61,432 nucleotides of DNA from a virus. Within the stretch, counting starts at the first letter, position 1; each line of letters begins with the position of its first letter. This document shows positions 46,162 to 55,372 of this stretch, piece after piece. The DNA is taken from positions 1 to 61,432 of IMG/VR virus record IMGVR_UViG_3300045243_000055. The stretch is one strand, 5' to 3'. A program made the translations under genes and the position numbers. A model generated the notes under the pieces. That model searched no databases and was not told the DNA's origin. It saw only the letters and a program-made list of their open reading frames with translations.

Positions 46162-46797
46162 ATGGCGAGCAACCTAATCGTGACGGTGCCACCGGCGAGC
46201 GAGCCGGTGACGCTGGACCAAGCCCGCCGTCATTGCCGCATCGACCTCACCGCCGATGACGACCTAATCGCCATCTACATGACCACCGCGCGCACCATGG
46301 CCGAGCGCTATCTGTCGCGCTGCCTGCTCACCCAAACGCTGCTCTACACCGTGCTGCCGGAGCCGGTGCTGCGGCCCGATCGGCACTTCTTCGAGAACCC
46401 TCTCGAACTTCCCCGTGCGCCGGTGCAGTCGGTCTCGTCGGTCGTGGTGACGGACGACCGGGGCAATGTCACGACGATCCCGCCGACCGTGGTGCCCTTC
46501 ATGCCACCGCCGCGCACCGGCTACATCCCGCTGCTCGGCGTGACGCCGCCGCAGGTGCGCGTCGGCCTGGAAACTGAGATGACCGACGGACGGATGCTGC
46601 GCAACGCGCAGATCGGCTCGCTCGCCGTCAACTTCATCGCCGGCTACGGCAACGACCCGACCACGGTGCCGAGCAACATCCTGCAGGCCGTCCTGATGAC
46701 GACGGCATGGCTATACGAGCAGAGAGGCGACGTCGGCGCAGACCTGCCGCAAGCCGTGCAATGGCTGCTGGATCCTGACCGGCTGATGTGGGTGTGA
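46162..46797 (+). CDS. Head-tail connector (gp6-like)
   Basis: 211 aa. PVTLDQARRHCRIDLTADDD followed by LIAIYMTTARTMAERYLSRC is the helical opening of HK97 gp6/gp15-type adaptors, and the C-terminal helix (PSNILQAVLMTTAWLYEQRG) fits as well. It binds under the portal after packaging. Confidence 0.85.
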   Translation: MASNLIVTVPPASEPVTLDQARRHCRIDLTADDDLIAIYMTTARTMAERYLSRCLLTQTLLYTVLPEPVLRPDRHFFENPLELPRAPVQSVSSVVVTDDRGNVTTIPPTVVPFMPPPRTGYIPLLGVTPPQVRVGLETEMTDGRMLRNAQIGSLAVNFIAGYGNDPTTVPSNILQAVLMTTAWLYEQRGDVGADLPQAVQWLLDPDRLMWV

Positions 46798-46798
46798 C

Positions 46799-47176
46799 GT
46801 GCCGCGTGACGACAACCCGGCGATCGGCACGCTGCGCTGGGTGGTGACCGTCGCCCAGCGCGGGCAGGCCGCCGACCCGGTGACGATGGGCATCGTCGAG
46901 ACGTTCCGCGATATCCTCGAGGTCCGCGCCAACGTCCAGCCAGTTGGCAGCTTGACCTTCTATGCCGGGATGCAGGTCGATGTGCGTGCCACGCATATCG
47001 TCACGCTGCGGTTCCTCGACTGGATCGACACCACGCATGTCGTGTTCCGCCGCTCGCTGCGGCCGGACCAGACCGTGCGCGAGGAAATGTTCCGCATCCA
47101 CCGCATCCGCGAGATCGAGGGGCGCAAGCGCTTCGTGGCCCTCGACTGCGAGTTGGAGAAACGCGCCGATGGCTGA
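46799..47176 (+). CDS. Head closure protein (head-tail adaptor family)
   Basis: 125 aa from a GTG start one base after the connector stop. The beta-barrel pattern (VVTVAQRGQAADPVTMGIVE, THIVTLRFLDWIDTTHVVFR) and EMFRIHRIREIEGRKRFVAL match the SPP1 gp16-like adaptor family. Confidence 0.85.
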   Translation: MPRDDNPAIGTLRWVVTVAQRGQAADPVTMGIVETFRDILEVRANVQPVGSLTFYAGMQVDVRATHIVTLRFLDWIDTTHVVFRRSLRPDQTVREEMFRIHRIREIEGRKRFVALDCELEKRADG

Positions 47177-47711
47177 CCTGTTCTCCCTGGACGTCTCCGT
47201 GCCGCCGGAAATGCAGCTATCGGTCGGGCGCAAGAAGCTCGGCCAAGTGCTGCGCGCCGCCGGCACCGAGGTCGCGGCCCGCGCCCGCGCGCTGATCCGC
47301 GCCCGTCGTCTCGGTGGCAAGAAGCACGTCTCGATGCCCGGCGCTCCGCCAGTCAGCCGCACTGGCGTGCTGGCGTCCTCGATCAAGGTCAGGCTCGCGC
47401 GGAATAGTCGGACGGTGAACATCATCGACGCCGCCGCAGCGAAGAACCAGGGCTACTACGCGCTGTTCCTCGAAAAGGGCGCCAAGGGCGGCGGTGGCGA
47501 TACGCGCCGCGCCAACATGCACGTCACCAAGAGCGGCACGCTGCGCATGAACAAGTCGGCCGTTAACCGCAGCCGCGTCCTGCTGCCGCACCCGTTCCTA
47601 TCGCGCGCGCTCAATGAGGTCAGCGCCGCCGGGCTCAACGAGCGCATCGGCGCCGCGATCATCGCCGACATCAAGTTCCGCCGTGCCGCGCGTGGTGCGT
47701 TGCCGAAGTGA
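47169..47711 (+). CDS. HK97 gp10-like neck protein
   Basis: 180 aa, overlapping the previous stop by 8 bases. LGQVLRAAGTEVAARARALI, GAPPVSRTGVLASSIKVRL and YYALFLEKGAKGG are characteristic of the gp10 family (tail completion). Basic surface. Confidence 0.8.
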   Translation: MADLFSLDVSVPPEMQLSVGRKKLGQVLRAAGTEVAARARALIRARRLGGKKHVSMPGAPPVSRTGVLASSIKVRLARNSRTVNIIDAAAAKNQGYYALFLEKGAKGGGGDTRRANMHVTKSGTLRMNKSAVNRSRVLLPHPFLSRALNEVSAAGLNERIGAAIIADIKFRRAARGALPK

Positions 47712-48319
47712 ACCTCGACCTCGTGATCGGACAGGTGCGGCAGTACTGCGCGCCATTGCAGGGTCGTGTCGGTGGTGCGGCTGACTTCGATACCGGCACT
47801 GAGCACATCGTCGCGTTCACCGACAGCAAGGGCGCGCTGGTCTATCCGACCGCCGTTGTGATCCCGCTCGATGACGAGGCGACCGACCTCGATCCGATGT
47901 CCGGCCCGAACCTCAACCAGATGGTCACCGAGCGCATCGGCATCATTGTAGAATTCGATGCGACCGCCGACCGGCGCGGCCAGGGCGGCGTGGATCAGGT
48001 CCACGCGATGAAATACGCGCTGCACGGCGCGCTGCTGAACTGGAACCCCGATCCTGTCCATAGCACCAGCGGCCTGCGCTATGCCGGAGGCCGGCTGATC
48101 GAGTTCGATCGCGCGCGGCTGTTCTGGCAGTACGACTACTCGATCGAGGTCCAACTGACCGATGGCGACGGGTTCGCCATCAGTGGCGATCCGCTGCTGG
48201 GGATCACCAGCACCTTCACCACCCTCGATCCGCCGGTCGTGTTTATCGCCGGGGTCGAGGACATCGAGCCCGGCGCAGCGGACGACTTCACCGAGGACTT
48301 CACCGAGGACTTTGCCTAA
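47708..48319 (+). CDS. Tail terminator-like protein
   Basis: 203 aa from a GTG overlapping the previous stop (GTGA). VVIPLDDEATDLDPMSGPNL, VTERIGIIVEFDATADRRGQ and RLFWQYDYSIEVQLTD match the alpha/beta layout of tail terminators of Mu gp37 or lambda gpU type. It lies just before the DUF2635 and sheath genes, the Mu gp37 position. Ends in an acidic repeat (DFTEDFTEDFA). Confidence 0.75.
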   Translation: MNLDLVIGQVRQYCAPLQGRVGGAADFDTGTEHIVAFTDSKGALVYPTAVVIPLDDEATDLDPMSGPNLNQMVTERIGIIVEFDATADRRGQGGVDQVHAMKYALHGALLNWNPDPVHSTSGLRYAGGRLIEFDRARLFWQYDYSIEVQLTDGDGFAISGDPLLGITSTFTTLDPPVVFIAGVEDIEPGAADDFTEDFTEDFA

Positions 48320-48342
48320 GCGCCCAGCCACGGAGGCCCTTC

Positions 48343-48561
48343 ATGTTCGTCAAGCCTGCCGCCGACCCGGAGCGTCCGGGCGAATGCCTCATCGTGCGCG
48401 ATCCAACCGATCCGCGCCGCGTGATCCCGGCGGAAGGGGCCGAAGTTCCCGACACGCAGTACTGGCACGCGCGTCTGCGCGACGGCGACATCGAACTGGC
48501 CGATGCGCCGGAACCGGAATTGCCAGAAGCGACGGCGATCAAGCCCGCCAGGGAGGCATAA
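48343..48561 (+). CDS. DUF2635 protein (Mu gp38-like position)
   Basis: 72 aa. MFVKPAADPERPGECLIVRD, then TQYWHARLRDGDIEL matches DUF2635 (MFVKP, yW.RRl.dGD). It is always found before the sheath gene in Mu-type tails, as here. The exact function is unknown. Confidence 0.85.
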   Translation: MFVKPAADPERPGECLIVRDPTDPRRVIPAEGAEVPDTQYWHARLRDGDIELADAPEPELPEATAIKPAREA

Positions 48562-48564
48562 GCC

Positions 48565-50058
48565 ATGTCCGGCACGCTCGCATTTCGTTACTTCCCCGCG
48601 CAGACCTGGCGCCCGAGCGGTGTCTACGCTGAGTTCGATCCGTCGCAGGCAAATACTGCGATCCAGCCGCTCCGCGCGCTCATCATCGGCCAGAAGCTCG
48701 CCATCGGCACCGGCCCGGTCGACACGCCGGTGCTCGGCTACAGCCAGGATCAGGTCAACGGGCTCGCCGGCGTCAACTCGATGCTGGCGAACATGTACGC
48801 GGCCTACCGCGCGCAGGACCCGTTCGGTGAATGCTGGGTGCTGCCCGTGGCCGACGCTGCCGCAGGCCTCGCGGGCGCCAGCACCATCGTGGTCGCCGGC
48901 CCGGCCACGGCGGTCGGCACCATCGTGCTCTATGTCGGCGGCGTCGCGGTGCCGGTCAGCGTGAACAGCGGCGATGCCTCAACCGCGATCGCCACCAACA
49001 TCGCCGCCGCCATCAACAACACCGGCATGGTCATGCCTGTGACCGCCAGCGTCGCTTCCAGCACCGTCACCGTGACCGCTGACCACAAGGGCGCCGCCGC
49101 CGCCGACATCGACCTCCGGGTGAATTACTACGGGGCGAGAAACGGCGAAGTGCTGCCGCCGGGGGTTACGCTGACCATCACCACCACCGTGGTCGGCACC
49201 ACCAATCCGGTGCTGACCGCCGGGCTCGCCAACTGCGGCGAAATGCCGTTCGACTTCATCGCCAATCCCTACACCGACGCGGTCAGCCTTACCGCGCTTG
49301 AGAACTTCCTGTCCGATCAGTCGGGCAGGTGGTCGGCGATCGAGATGCTGTACGGCCACGTGTTCACCGCCTACCGTGGCACGGTCGCGGCGCGCTCGTC
49401 GTTCGGCAACGGGCGCAACAGCCAGCACGTCTCGTGTCTAGGCTTCTACGACAGCCCGACCCCGGCGTGGCTCGAGGCTGCGGACTTTGCCGGGGCGCAC
49501 GCGGCGCGCATCCGGGTGAACCCGGCGATGGGGGTCACCGATCAGGCGCTCAACTTGCTGGCGCCGCCGGTCGCCTCGCGCGACACGCCGGCCAGCCGCA
49601 ACGTGCTGCTCTACGACGGTGTCAGCACGTTCTTCGTGGATGCCGCCGGTCAGTCGCGCATCGACCGCAGCATCACCATGTGGCAGACCAACCCGAGCGG
49701 GCAGATCGACGACAGCTACCTGCAAACCAACCTGATGTTCCAGGCGGCTTACTCGGCGCGCTACATCAAGTCGCAACTGACCTCGATGTATATCGCCGCC
49801 GGCAAGATCCTGGTCGAGGACGGCACCCCCATCCCGCCCGGTGCGCCCGCCACGACGCCCTCCACGATCTTCCAAAGCACGGTCGCCATCTATGCGTATC
49901 TGGCCTCGGTGTTCGTGGTGCAGGACGTCGCAACGTTCGCGAAGAACGGCTACGCCCGGAAGGGGCAGAAGGGCCAAGTCTTGTTGTATCTTCCAATAAA
50001 CTTCAGCGATCAGTTAGTCCAAATCGCCTGTCTTGTGCAGTTCCGCCAGACGACATAG
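48565..50058 (+). CDS. Tail sheath protein (Mu gpL-like)
   Basis: 497 aa. Typical sheath blocks: YAEFDPSQANTAIQPLRALI, NMYAAYRAQDPFGECWVLPV, a beta-rich protease-resistant middle, NPYTDAVSLTALENFLSDQS, and the C-terminal GQVLLYLPINFSDQLVQIA. A contractile tail is implied. The last 28 codons (from about 49975) change to AT-rich codons unlike the rest of the gene, right before the homing endonuclease gene. Confidence 0.9.
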   Translation: MSGTLAFRYFPAQTWRPSGVYAEFDPSQANTAIQPLRALIIGQKLAIGTGPVDTPVLGYSQDQVNGLAGVNSMLANMYAAYRAQDPFGECWVLPVADAAAGLAGASTIVVAGPATAVGTIVLYVGGVAVPVSVNSGDASTAIATNIAAAINNTGMVMPVTASVASSTVTVTADHKGAAAADIDLRVNYYGARNGEVLPPGVTLTITTTVVGTTNPVLTAGLANCGEMPFDFIANPYTDAVSLTALENFLSDQSGRWSAIEMLYGHVFTAYRGTVAARSSFGNGRNSQHVSCLGFYDSPTPAWLEAADFAGAHAARIRVNPAMGVTDQALNLLAPPVASRDTPASRNVLLYDGVSTFFVDAAGQSRIDRSITMWQTNPSGQIDDSYLQTNLMFQAAYSARYIKSQLTSMYIAAGKILVEDGTPIPPGAPATTPSTIFQSTVAIYAYLASVFVVQDVATFAKNGYARKGQKGQVLLYLPINFSDQLVQIACLVQFRQTT

Positions 50059-50152
50059 TAACGTTCTGACTAATACCCATGTGATATAGCGAAGGGCCGG
50101 GCGCTGTAACGCCACGGCCCCTCTGACCAACGCAGGCAATGGGGTGCCCACA

Positions 50153-51070
50153 GTGGCTAAGGACAATGATGCCTACACCGAGAGGCGGCGGGAAGAGTCT
50201 CGGCGCCAACGGGTGCGCGATCGTGCCATCAGACTTGGTCTGCCTGTGCCTGATGAGGCTCGTTTGCGTTATCGGCCCGTCGCCACGTCGGAGGATGAGC
50301 GGCGCGAGCGACAGCGGGAGTATGACCGGCAGAAGTACGCAAAATGCCGCGATCGCATCAATGCCGGTAACAAGGCTCGCTATGCTGCGAAGCGGGAAGT
50401 CTACAATGCGGCGCGGAACAGCAAGCGGGCAGCCAATCCTGAGCCATACCGAGAGAAGGCGAGGCGCGACCGACCGAAGTATCGCGAGAAGTCGATCGCC
50501 GCTGTGCGCAGGTGGCACGTCGAACACCGGGACGAGATCAAGGCCAAACGCAAAGCGGACTACGCCGCCAACACCGAGCAGCATCGCCTGCTGAATAAGG
50601 AAAACTACAGGCGCAATCGCGAGGCGCGCATCGCCTACATGGTCGAGTGGCGCAAGCAGAACCCCGGATACGATACAGACCGTAAGAAGGTCGATATCCA
50701 GTTCAGGCTGGCGAAGGCCTTAAGGAGCCGCCTGCAAGCCGCCATGCGAAAGAAACGGATCGCCAAGGCGGCGGGCACGCTGGAACTGTGCGGCTGCGAT
50801 CTTCCGACCCTGAAGCAGCACATCGAGGCGCAATTCCTGCCCGGTATGTCCTGGGCGAACTGGACGATGCACGGCTGGCATGTCGATCACATCAGGCAGG
50901 TCTGCACGTTCGATCTGACCGATCCTGACCAGCAGAGGTTGGCGTTCCACTACACCAATCTCCGGCCGTTATGGGCGGAGGACAACAGGACGCGGCCTCA
51001 TAGGTCGCTGCGTCGCAAGATGAAAGGAGAGCCCGATGTCAGGAACTTTGGCGCCATCAACTCCGACTAA
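50153..51070 (+). CDS. HNH-type homing endonuclease between sheath and tube genes
   Basis: 305 aa from the GTG at 50153 (or 50144). Residues 1-200 are Arg/Lys/Glu/Tyr-rich repeats (KARYAAKREVYNAARNSKRA, REKARRDRPKYREKS), which probably wrap DNA. The end has WTMHGWHVDHIRQVCTFDLT and FHYTNLRPLWAEDN, an HNH-like catalytic region. It interrupts the otherwise fixed sheath-tube order of Mu-type tails. Its last 35 bases overlap the tube gene start, so the tube's ribosome site lies inside it. Confidence 0.8.
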   Translation: MAKDNDAYTERRREESRRQRVRDRAIRLGLPVPDEARLRYRPVATSEDERRERQREYDRQKYAKCRDRINAGNKARYAAKREVYNAARNSKRAANPEPYREKARRDRPKYREKSIAAVRRWHVEHRDEIKAKRKADYAANTEQHRLLNKENYRRNREARIAYMVEWRKQNPGYDTDRKKVDIQFRLAKALRSRLQAAMRKKRIAKAAGTLELCGCDLPTLKQHIEAQFLPGMSWANWTMHGWHVDHIRQVCTFDLTDPDQQRLAFHYTNLRPLWAEDNRTRPHRSLRRKMKGEPDVRNFGAINSD

Positions 51071-51437
51071 CAGGCGTCTGGCCGGAATCACAAGCTTCTC
51101 GGTCGACGGGAGTAATTTCAATGTCACCGAGTTCAGTTGGGACCCTGGGCCGGTCGAGCGCGAGACCATGACCTCGCTCTCCGGCGTGGACGGCTACCGC
51201 GAATTGCCGGTGGCCGCCTACATCGCCGGGAAGTTCCGCGACGCGCAGAGCGTGAACGTGTCGGGCTTCGTGGGGTTAACCGACGCGACGGTTGTGGTTC
51301 AGTTGGCGAATGGCAAGCAGGTCGTGGGCCATAATCTCTGGTACATCGCTCGGCCGGCGGTGTCCGGCGCCGACGCCACCTTCGACTTCCGCTTCGAGGG
51401 CGCGCAGGGCACCGTTCAGGAACTCGGCGTCGGATGA
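51036..51437 (+). CDS. Tail tube protein (Mu gpM-like)
   Basis: 133 aa, AAGGAGA upstream of the ATG. ITSFSVDGSNFNVTEFSWDP, VDGYRELPVAAYIAGKFRDA and VVGHNLWYIARPAVSGADAT fit the Mu tail tube family. It forms the inner tube through the contracting sheath. Confidence 0.88.
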   Translation: MSGTLAPSTPTNRRLAGITSFSVDGSNFNVTEFSWDPGPVERETMTSLSGVDGYRELPVAAYIAGKFRDAQSVNVSGFVGLTDATVVVQLANGKQVVGHNLWYIARPAVSGADATFDFRFEGAQGTVQELGVG

Positions 51438-51769
51438 GCTATACCAACGGCGAATGGCACGCCCCGCCTGAGCCCGTCACCTGGGAGCTTGCGACGCCGC
51501 TCGCGTTCGGCTCGGCCACCTACCCGACCATCACGCTGCGCGCGCCGACCGCCGGGGACGTGCTCAAGGCGACTGCGGTGCGCGGGTCCAGTGGCATGGA
51601 GGTCGCGCTGCGGCTGATCGCCACCATCAGCGCCGAGCGCGTGCCGTATGAAGCGCTGCTCACCCTGCCGGCGTGGTTGGCCGACCAGATGGGCCAGTAC
51701 CTCGACAGCTTCGCGGGAGCGCCACCCCCGCCCCCTTTGCGCAGGCCGGTCGCGTCGTCGCCGGCGTAG
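51434..51769 (+). CDS. Tail assembly chaperone (Mu gp41-like)
   Basis: 111 aa, overlapping the tube stop. YPTITLRAPTAGDVLKATAV and MEVALRLIATISAERVPYEA, LTLPAWLADQMGQYLDSFAG match the E/41/14 chaperone family. A proline/cytosine-rich stretch precedes the stop, where a -1 shift would add a C-terminal extension (next entry). Confidence 0.85.
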   Translation: MSYTNGEWHAPPEPVTWELATPLAFGSATYPTITLRAPTAGDVLKATAVRGSSGMEVALRLIATISAERVPYEALLTLPAWLADQMGQYLDSFAGAPPPPPLRRPVASSPA

Positions 51770-51969
51770 TCCGTCTGCCGGACGTGATCTGGGCCGGTGC
51801 GCAATGGCTGCCGCTGCTCGGCGAGTCGGATGAACTGCGCGTCGGCCTCGCCATGACGGCGCGCTTCTACGGCGACGGGATCGCCTGGGCGATGTCGCTG
51901 CCGCTGCCCGAACTGATGCGCTGGAACCGGCTGATGCGGCAGGTGCACGACGCTGAACGGGGGCGGTGA
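51723..51969 (+). CDS. Frameshift extension of the tail assembly chaperone
   Basis: The -1 frame relative to the chaperone stays open from before 51673 to 51969 and reads FAQAGRVVAGVVRLPDVIWA to MRWNRLMRQVHDAERGR, a real-looking helical domain with no start or ribosome site of its own. The C-rich run CACCCCCGCCCCCTTTG (51723-51739) is the likely slip site, although it is not a canonical X-XXY-YYZ heptamer. Such shifted pairs are standard in tail chaperone genes of contractile and siphophage tails. Confidence 0.7.
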
Positions 51970-54011
51970 TGTCAGGCAGCACCGGCGGCTTCTCGGTCAC
52001 CATCACCGCCAAAGATGGCGCGTCGAAAACGATCGACGACATCAACAAGCGCCTCGACGCGATGGCGAAGAAGATGGCCGCCACGTCGGCCCAGGGTGCC
52101 AAGGTCGGCGCGGACACGTCGGGCCTGACGCGGCTTACCGAAGGCTTCAAGAGCACCGCCACCAGTTCCGCCGACTTCTACCGCTCACTCGACAAGATCG
52201 TGCCGGCGATGTCGGCGCTGACCGGCGCCACGACGCTCGCCGGCATGGCGGCGCTGACCCGTCGCTTCGCCGAGCTAGGCCAGAGTACTTCCAACATCGC
52301 CTACCAACTCAACACGCCGGTCGAAAAGCTCGGCGCGCTGCGCGGCGCGGTGCGCCTCGTCGGGGTCAGCACGTCCGCCCTCGAAAGCTCGATGGCGGGG
52401 CTGCAGAAAACCATGGGCGACGCGGCGTGGGAGCGCAGCGGCACGGCCGTCGCTGCATTCAAGCAACTCGGTGTCGATCCCGGCAGCGCCGCCCAGCATC
52501 GTTTCCGTCAGGTCGCCGATGTGCTGGGCGACGTGGCCGAGGCGATCAAGGGCATGGACGCCCCGACGCAGGCCCGCACGCTTGAGTCGCTCGGTATCAG
52601 CACCGAGATGCTGCCGGCACTGAAGAACGGCCGCAAGGCGTTCGAGGACCTGCAGAACGAGGCCTTAAAGACCGGCGGCGTGATGTCCAAGGACATGGTG
52701 AAGCACGCCGAGGACATGAACCACGCTTGGGTCAATCTGTCGGAGACGATCGAGGGCGTCGGCAACCGGCTGGTGGATCACTACGCGCCAAAGGTGACTG
52801 AAATCCTCAAGCGCACCTCAACGTGGATCCAGAACAACCAGGACCTCGCCGATAGCATTGCCAAGATCGGCATCGCGGTCACCGGGCTGGTGGCGATCAA
52901 GCCGGCACTCTGGGTGCTGCGTCTGCTCGGTCTGGCAAACCCGGTGACGGGAGCCATAGTGGGGACCGCCGCAGGGGCAGCCGCAGCCTACGAGACAGGA
53001 GCCAAGGGCGCCCGTGCTGCCGACCTCGGCTTCGAGCCGTCCGCCACGCCGGGCTCGATGGACGAGTTCGGCAACGTGTTCTCGTGGACCAATCCGAAGA
53101 CGGGCGAGACGCTGACTGCCGCCGAGATGGACAAGCGCCTCGAGGAACAGAAAGAGCGGATCGACAAGATCGAGAGGGAGCGCCAGGGGACACCCGGCCC
53201 GCAGTCGAGCAATGCCGGCCCTGGCACGCGACAACTTGCCTCCAACGACTCGTCGATGCCGCAGATGAGCGGCGAGACTGGCCCAGGTGGTCGCACCTAC
53301 CAGCAATGGGACCCGAAGGACTGGTATCACCCCGGCGGCAGCACGGCAGCCCAAGGCGGGCAGATCACCGGCGACACGCAGGCCGACTCGGCGATCAGCA
53401 AGGCGGAGTTCACCCGCAAGATGATGCCGCTCGCCGAAGCCGCGAGCGCACAGACCGGCGTGGATGCCCGGATCATCTTCGCACAGGCGGCGCTTGAGTC
53501 AGGCTGGGGGCGGCGCGCACCGCAGAACAATTACTTCGGCATCAAGGGCAAGGGCGCGTTCCTGATGACCAAGGAGTTCATCAACGGTCGCATGGTCGAC
53601 GTGCCGCAGAGCTTCGCCGGCTACGGCTCGATGGAAGGCAGCGTGCAGGGGTATGCCGACCTGATTAAAAACAGCCGGCGCTACACCGCATTCCGTACCG
53701 CCAGAGGGGTTGATGCGCAGATCGACGAGCTTGACCGCTCCGGCTACTACACCGACCCGAACTACAAGGCGAAACTCCGCACCGTCGTGTCCAGCCTGCC
53801 CGCGCCAGGGCCGCCGGCGCTGGCCTTTCAGCCCCCACCAACCGGCGCGGCGGGAGGTCGCCAGAACGGCGGCGGACAGGCCGGCCATGTCCGGGTGGAC
53901 GTGAACCTGCGTGGCGCGCCGCCCGGCACCTCGGCGCAGGTCGATACCAGGGGCGCCGTGCGCGCCGCACCGCCACGCATCGAAACCGCCATGAGCGCAG
54001 GTGTCGCCTGA
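51969..54011 (+). CDS. Tape measure protein with C-terminal glucosaminidase domain
   Basis: 680 aa, starting at the TGATG overlap. Helical tape region with hydrophobic spans around residues 295-345 (SIAKIGIAVTGLVAIKPALW, NPVTGAIVGTAAGAAAAY). From about residue 486 to 615 there is a FlgJ-like muramidase: ARIIFAQAALESGWGRRAPQ with candidate catalytic Glu510, NNYFGIKGKG, FAGYGSMEGSVQGYADLI. It sets tail length and probably opens peptidoglycan during DNA injection. Confidence 0.88.
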   Translation: MSGSTGGFSVTITAKDGASKTIDDINKRLDAMAKKMAATSAQGAKVGADTSGLTRLTEGFKSTATSSADFYRSLDKIVPAMSALTGATTLAGMAALTRRFAELGQSTSNIAYQLNTPVEKLGALRGAVRLVGVSTSALESSMAGLQKTMGDAAWERSGTAVAAFKQLGVDPGSAAQHRFRQVADVLGDVAEAIKGMDAPTQARTLESLGISTEMLPALKNGRKAFEDLQNEALKTGGVMSKDMVKHAEDMNHAWVNLSETIEGVGNRLVDHYAPKVTEILKRTSTWIQNNQDLADSIAKIGIAVTGLVAIKPALWVLRLLGLANPVTGAIVGTAAGAAAAYETGAKGARAADLGFEPSATPGSMDEFGNVFSWTNPKTGETLTAAEMDKRLEEQKERIDKIERERQGTPGPQSSNAGPGTRQLASNDSSMPQMSGETGPGGRTYQQWDPKDWYHPGGSTAAQGGQITGDTQADSAISKAEFTRKMMPLAEAASAQTGVDARIIFAQAALESGWGRRAPQNNYFGIKGKGAFLMTKEFINGRMVDVPQSFAGYGSMEGSVQGYADLIKNSRRYTAFRTARGVDAQIDELDRSGYYTDPNYKAKLRTVVSSLPAPGPPALAFQPPPTGAAGGRQNGGGQAGHVRVDVNLRGAPPGTSAQVDTRGAVRAAPPRIETAMSAGVA

Positions 54012-55372
54012 TGTCGGGCTTCCAGAACATCACTGGCTTCGCGCCGCCGACCAGCTTCGGCGGCTTCATGTCGCTGCTGCAGAACGCGATGTGGAGAGGC
54101 ATCCCGTTTCACGTGACGGGTGCCGTCGTTCGCAAGGGCCGCAAGCAGGCGGTGCACAACTATTCGTTCAGAGACGGCGTGTGGGTCGAGGACATGGGCC
54201 GCGCGCCCCGGCAGTACTCGTTCTCGGGCTATCTGATCGGCGACCTCGCCCCGGCCATGCAACTCGCCCTCGATGCCGCCTGTGAGGCGCGAGGGCCGGG
54301 GATGCTCATTCATCCGACGATCGGCGCGGTGCGCTGCTCGCTGACGTCGTGCGCCTCGTCGGTGCGGCGCGACGCCATGCGCGTCATCGAAGTGCAGTTC
54401 GAGTTCCTAGAGGCGGGCGAGCAGATATTCCCGGTCGCGCTGATCGGCGCGGCGGTGGGCGTGCTCGCATCGGTCGCTTCGGCGCTGATCGGCGTCGGCT
54501 CGTCGCTCGGTGGCGTCGCCGCCGCATCGCACGCCAGCGCCTCGACCATCAGTGCGGGCAAGGCCGCCGGCACCGCGTTCGCTAATGCCGCGCTGGGCTA
54601 CGCCAGCGACCCCGCCATGCTGGTCGCCATGCCGATCGGCATGGTCGCCGCCGATGGGTTCTCGCTCGGTCGCTACAACGTCGGCAACGCCACTGTGCGG
54701 CAGGCGGACAGCGTGACCGTGCCTGCGCTGCAAGCTGACATCGCCGTCGAGCGCGATCAGGTGGCGCAGCTTGGCGACGCCGCCGTGGTGGCGATCGGCG
54801 GCACCACGCAGGCGTCGGCGCAGGACGTGATCGACGCGCTCGATGCGATGACCGACACCATGCGTCAGATGATGACCGACCCGGCCGATCAGACGCGCAC
54901 GCTGCTGATCCTTGCCGGGTTCACCTACGTCATCCCCAACACCGGCTCCTATATCGGCGCCGACATCGCAGGCGTCGGCAACGCCGTCGTGGCAGCCTGT
55001 CGCCGCGTGGCGCTCGCCAACCTCGCCCGCGCCTCGTCTTCCTATCAGCCGCACAGCTATGACGACGCGGCGGCGCAGCGGGCGCTGATAGCCGCAGCCT
55101 TCGACGCCGAAATCACTGTGGCCGGGGATGCAGGTGACGACGACGCCTACACCGCGCTGAAGGACCTTCGCTCCGGTGTGGTCGCCGACCTGACTCGGCG
55201 TGGAGCTTCGCTGCCGCCAGTCGCCACCGTCGCATTCCGCACGTCGCTGCCGGCGCTGACGCTGGCGCAGATGCTCTACCGCGACGCCTCCCGGTCGGAC
55301 GAACTGGTGGGCGAGGCCGCGGTGCCGCATCCCGCGTTCATGCCGCTGAGCTTCAAGGCCTTGGCGGCATGA
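54011..55372 (+). CDS. DNA circularisation/baseplate protein (Mu gp43-like)
   Basis: 453 aa. MWRGIPFHVTGAVVRKGRKQ, AVHNYSFRDGVWVEDMGRAP, GYLIGDLAPAMQLALDAACE, GMLIHPTIGAVRCSL and VIEVQFEFLEAGE are the DNA_circ_N family, present at this place in Mu-type baseplates. The C-terminal part is helical and variable. Confidence 0.87.
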   Translation: MSGFQNITGFAPPTSFGGFMSLLQNAMWRGIPFHVTGAVVRKGRKQAVHNYSFRDGVWVEDMGRAPRQYSFSGYLIGDLAPAMQLALDAACEARGPGMLIHPTIGAVRCSLTSCASSVRRDAMRVIEVQFEFLEAGEQIFPVALIGAAVGVLASVASALIGVGSSLGGVAAASHASASTISAGKAAGTAFANAALGYASDPAMLVAMPIGMVAADGFSLGRYNVGNATVRQADSVTVPALQADIAVERDQVAQLGDAAVVAIGGTTQASAQDVIDALDAMTDTMRQMMTDPADQTRTLLILAGFTYVIPNTGSYIGADIAGVGNAVVAACRRVALANLARASSSYQPHSYDDAAAQRALIAAAFDAEITVAGDAGDDDAYTALKDLRSGVVADLTRRGASLPPVATVAFRTSLPALTLAQMLYRDASRSDELVGEAAVPHPAFMPLSFKALAA

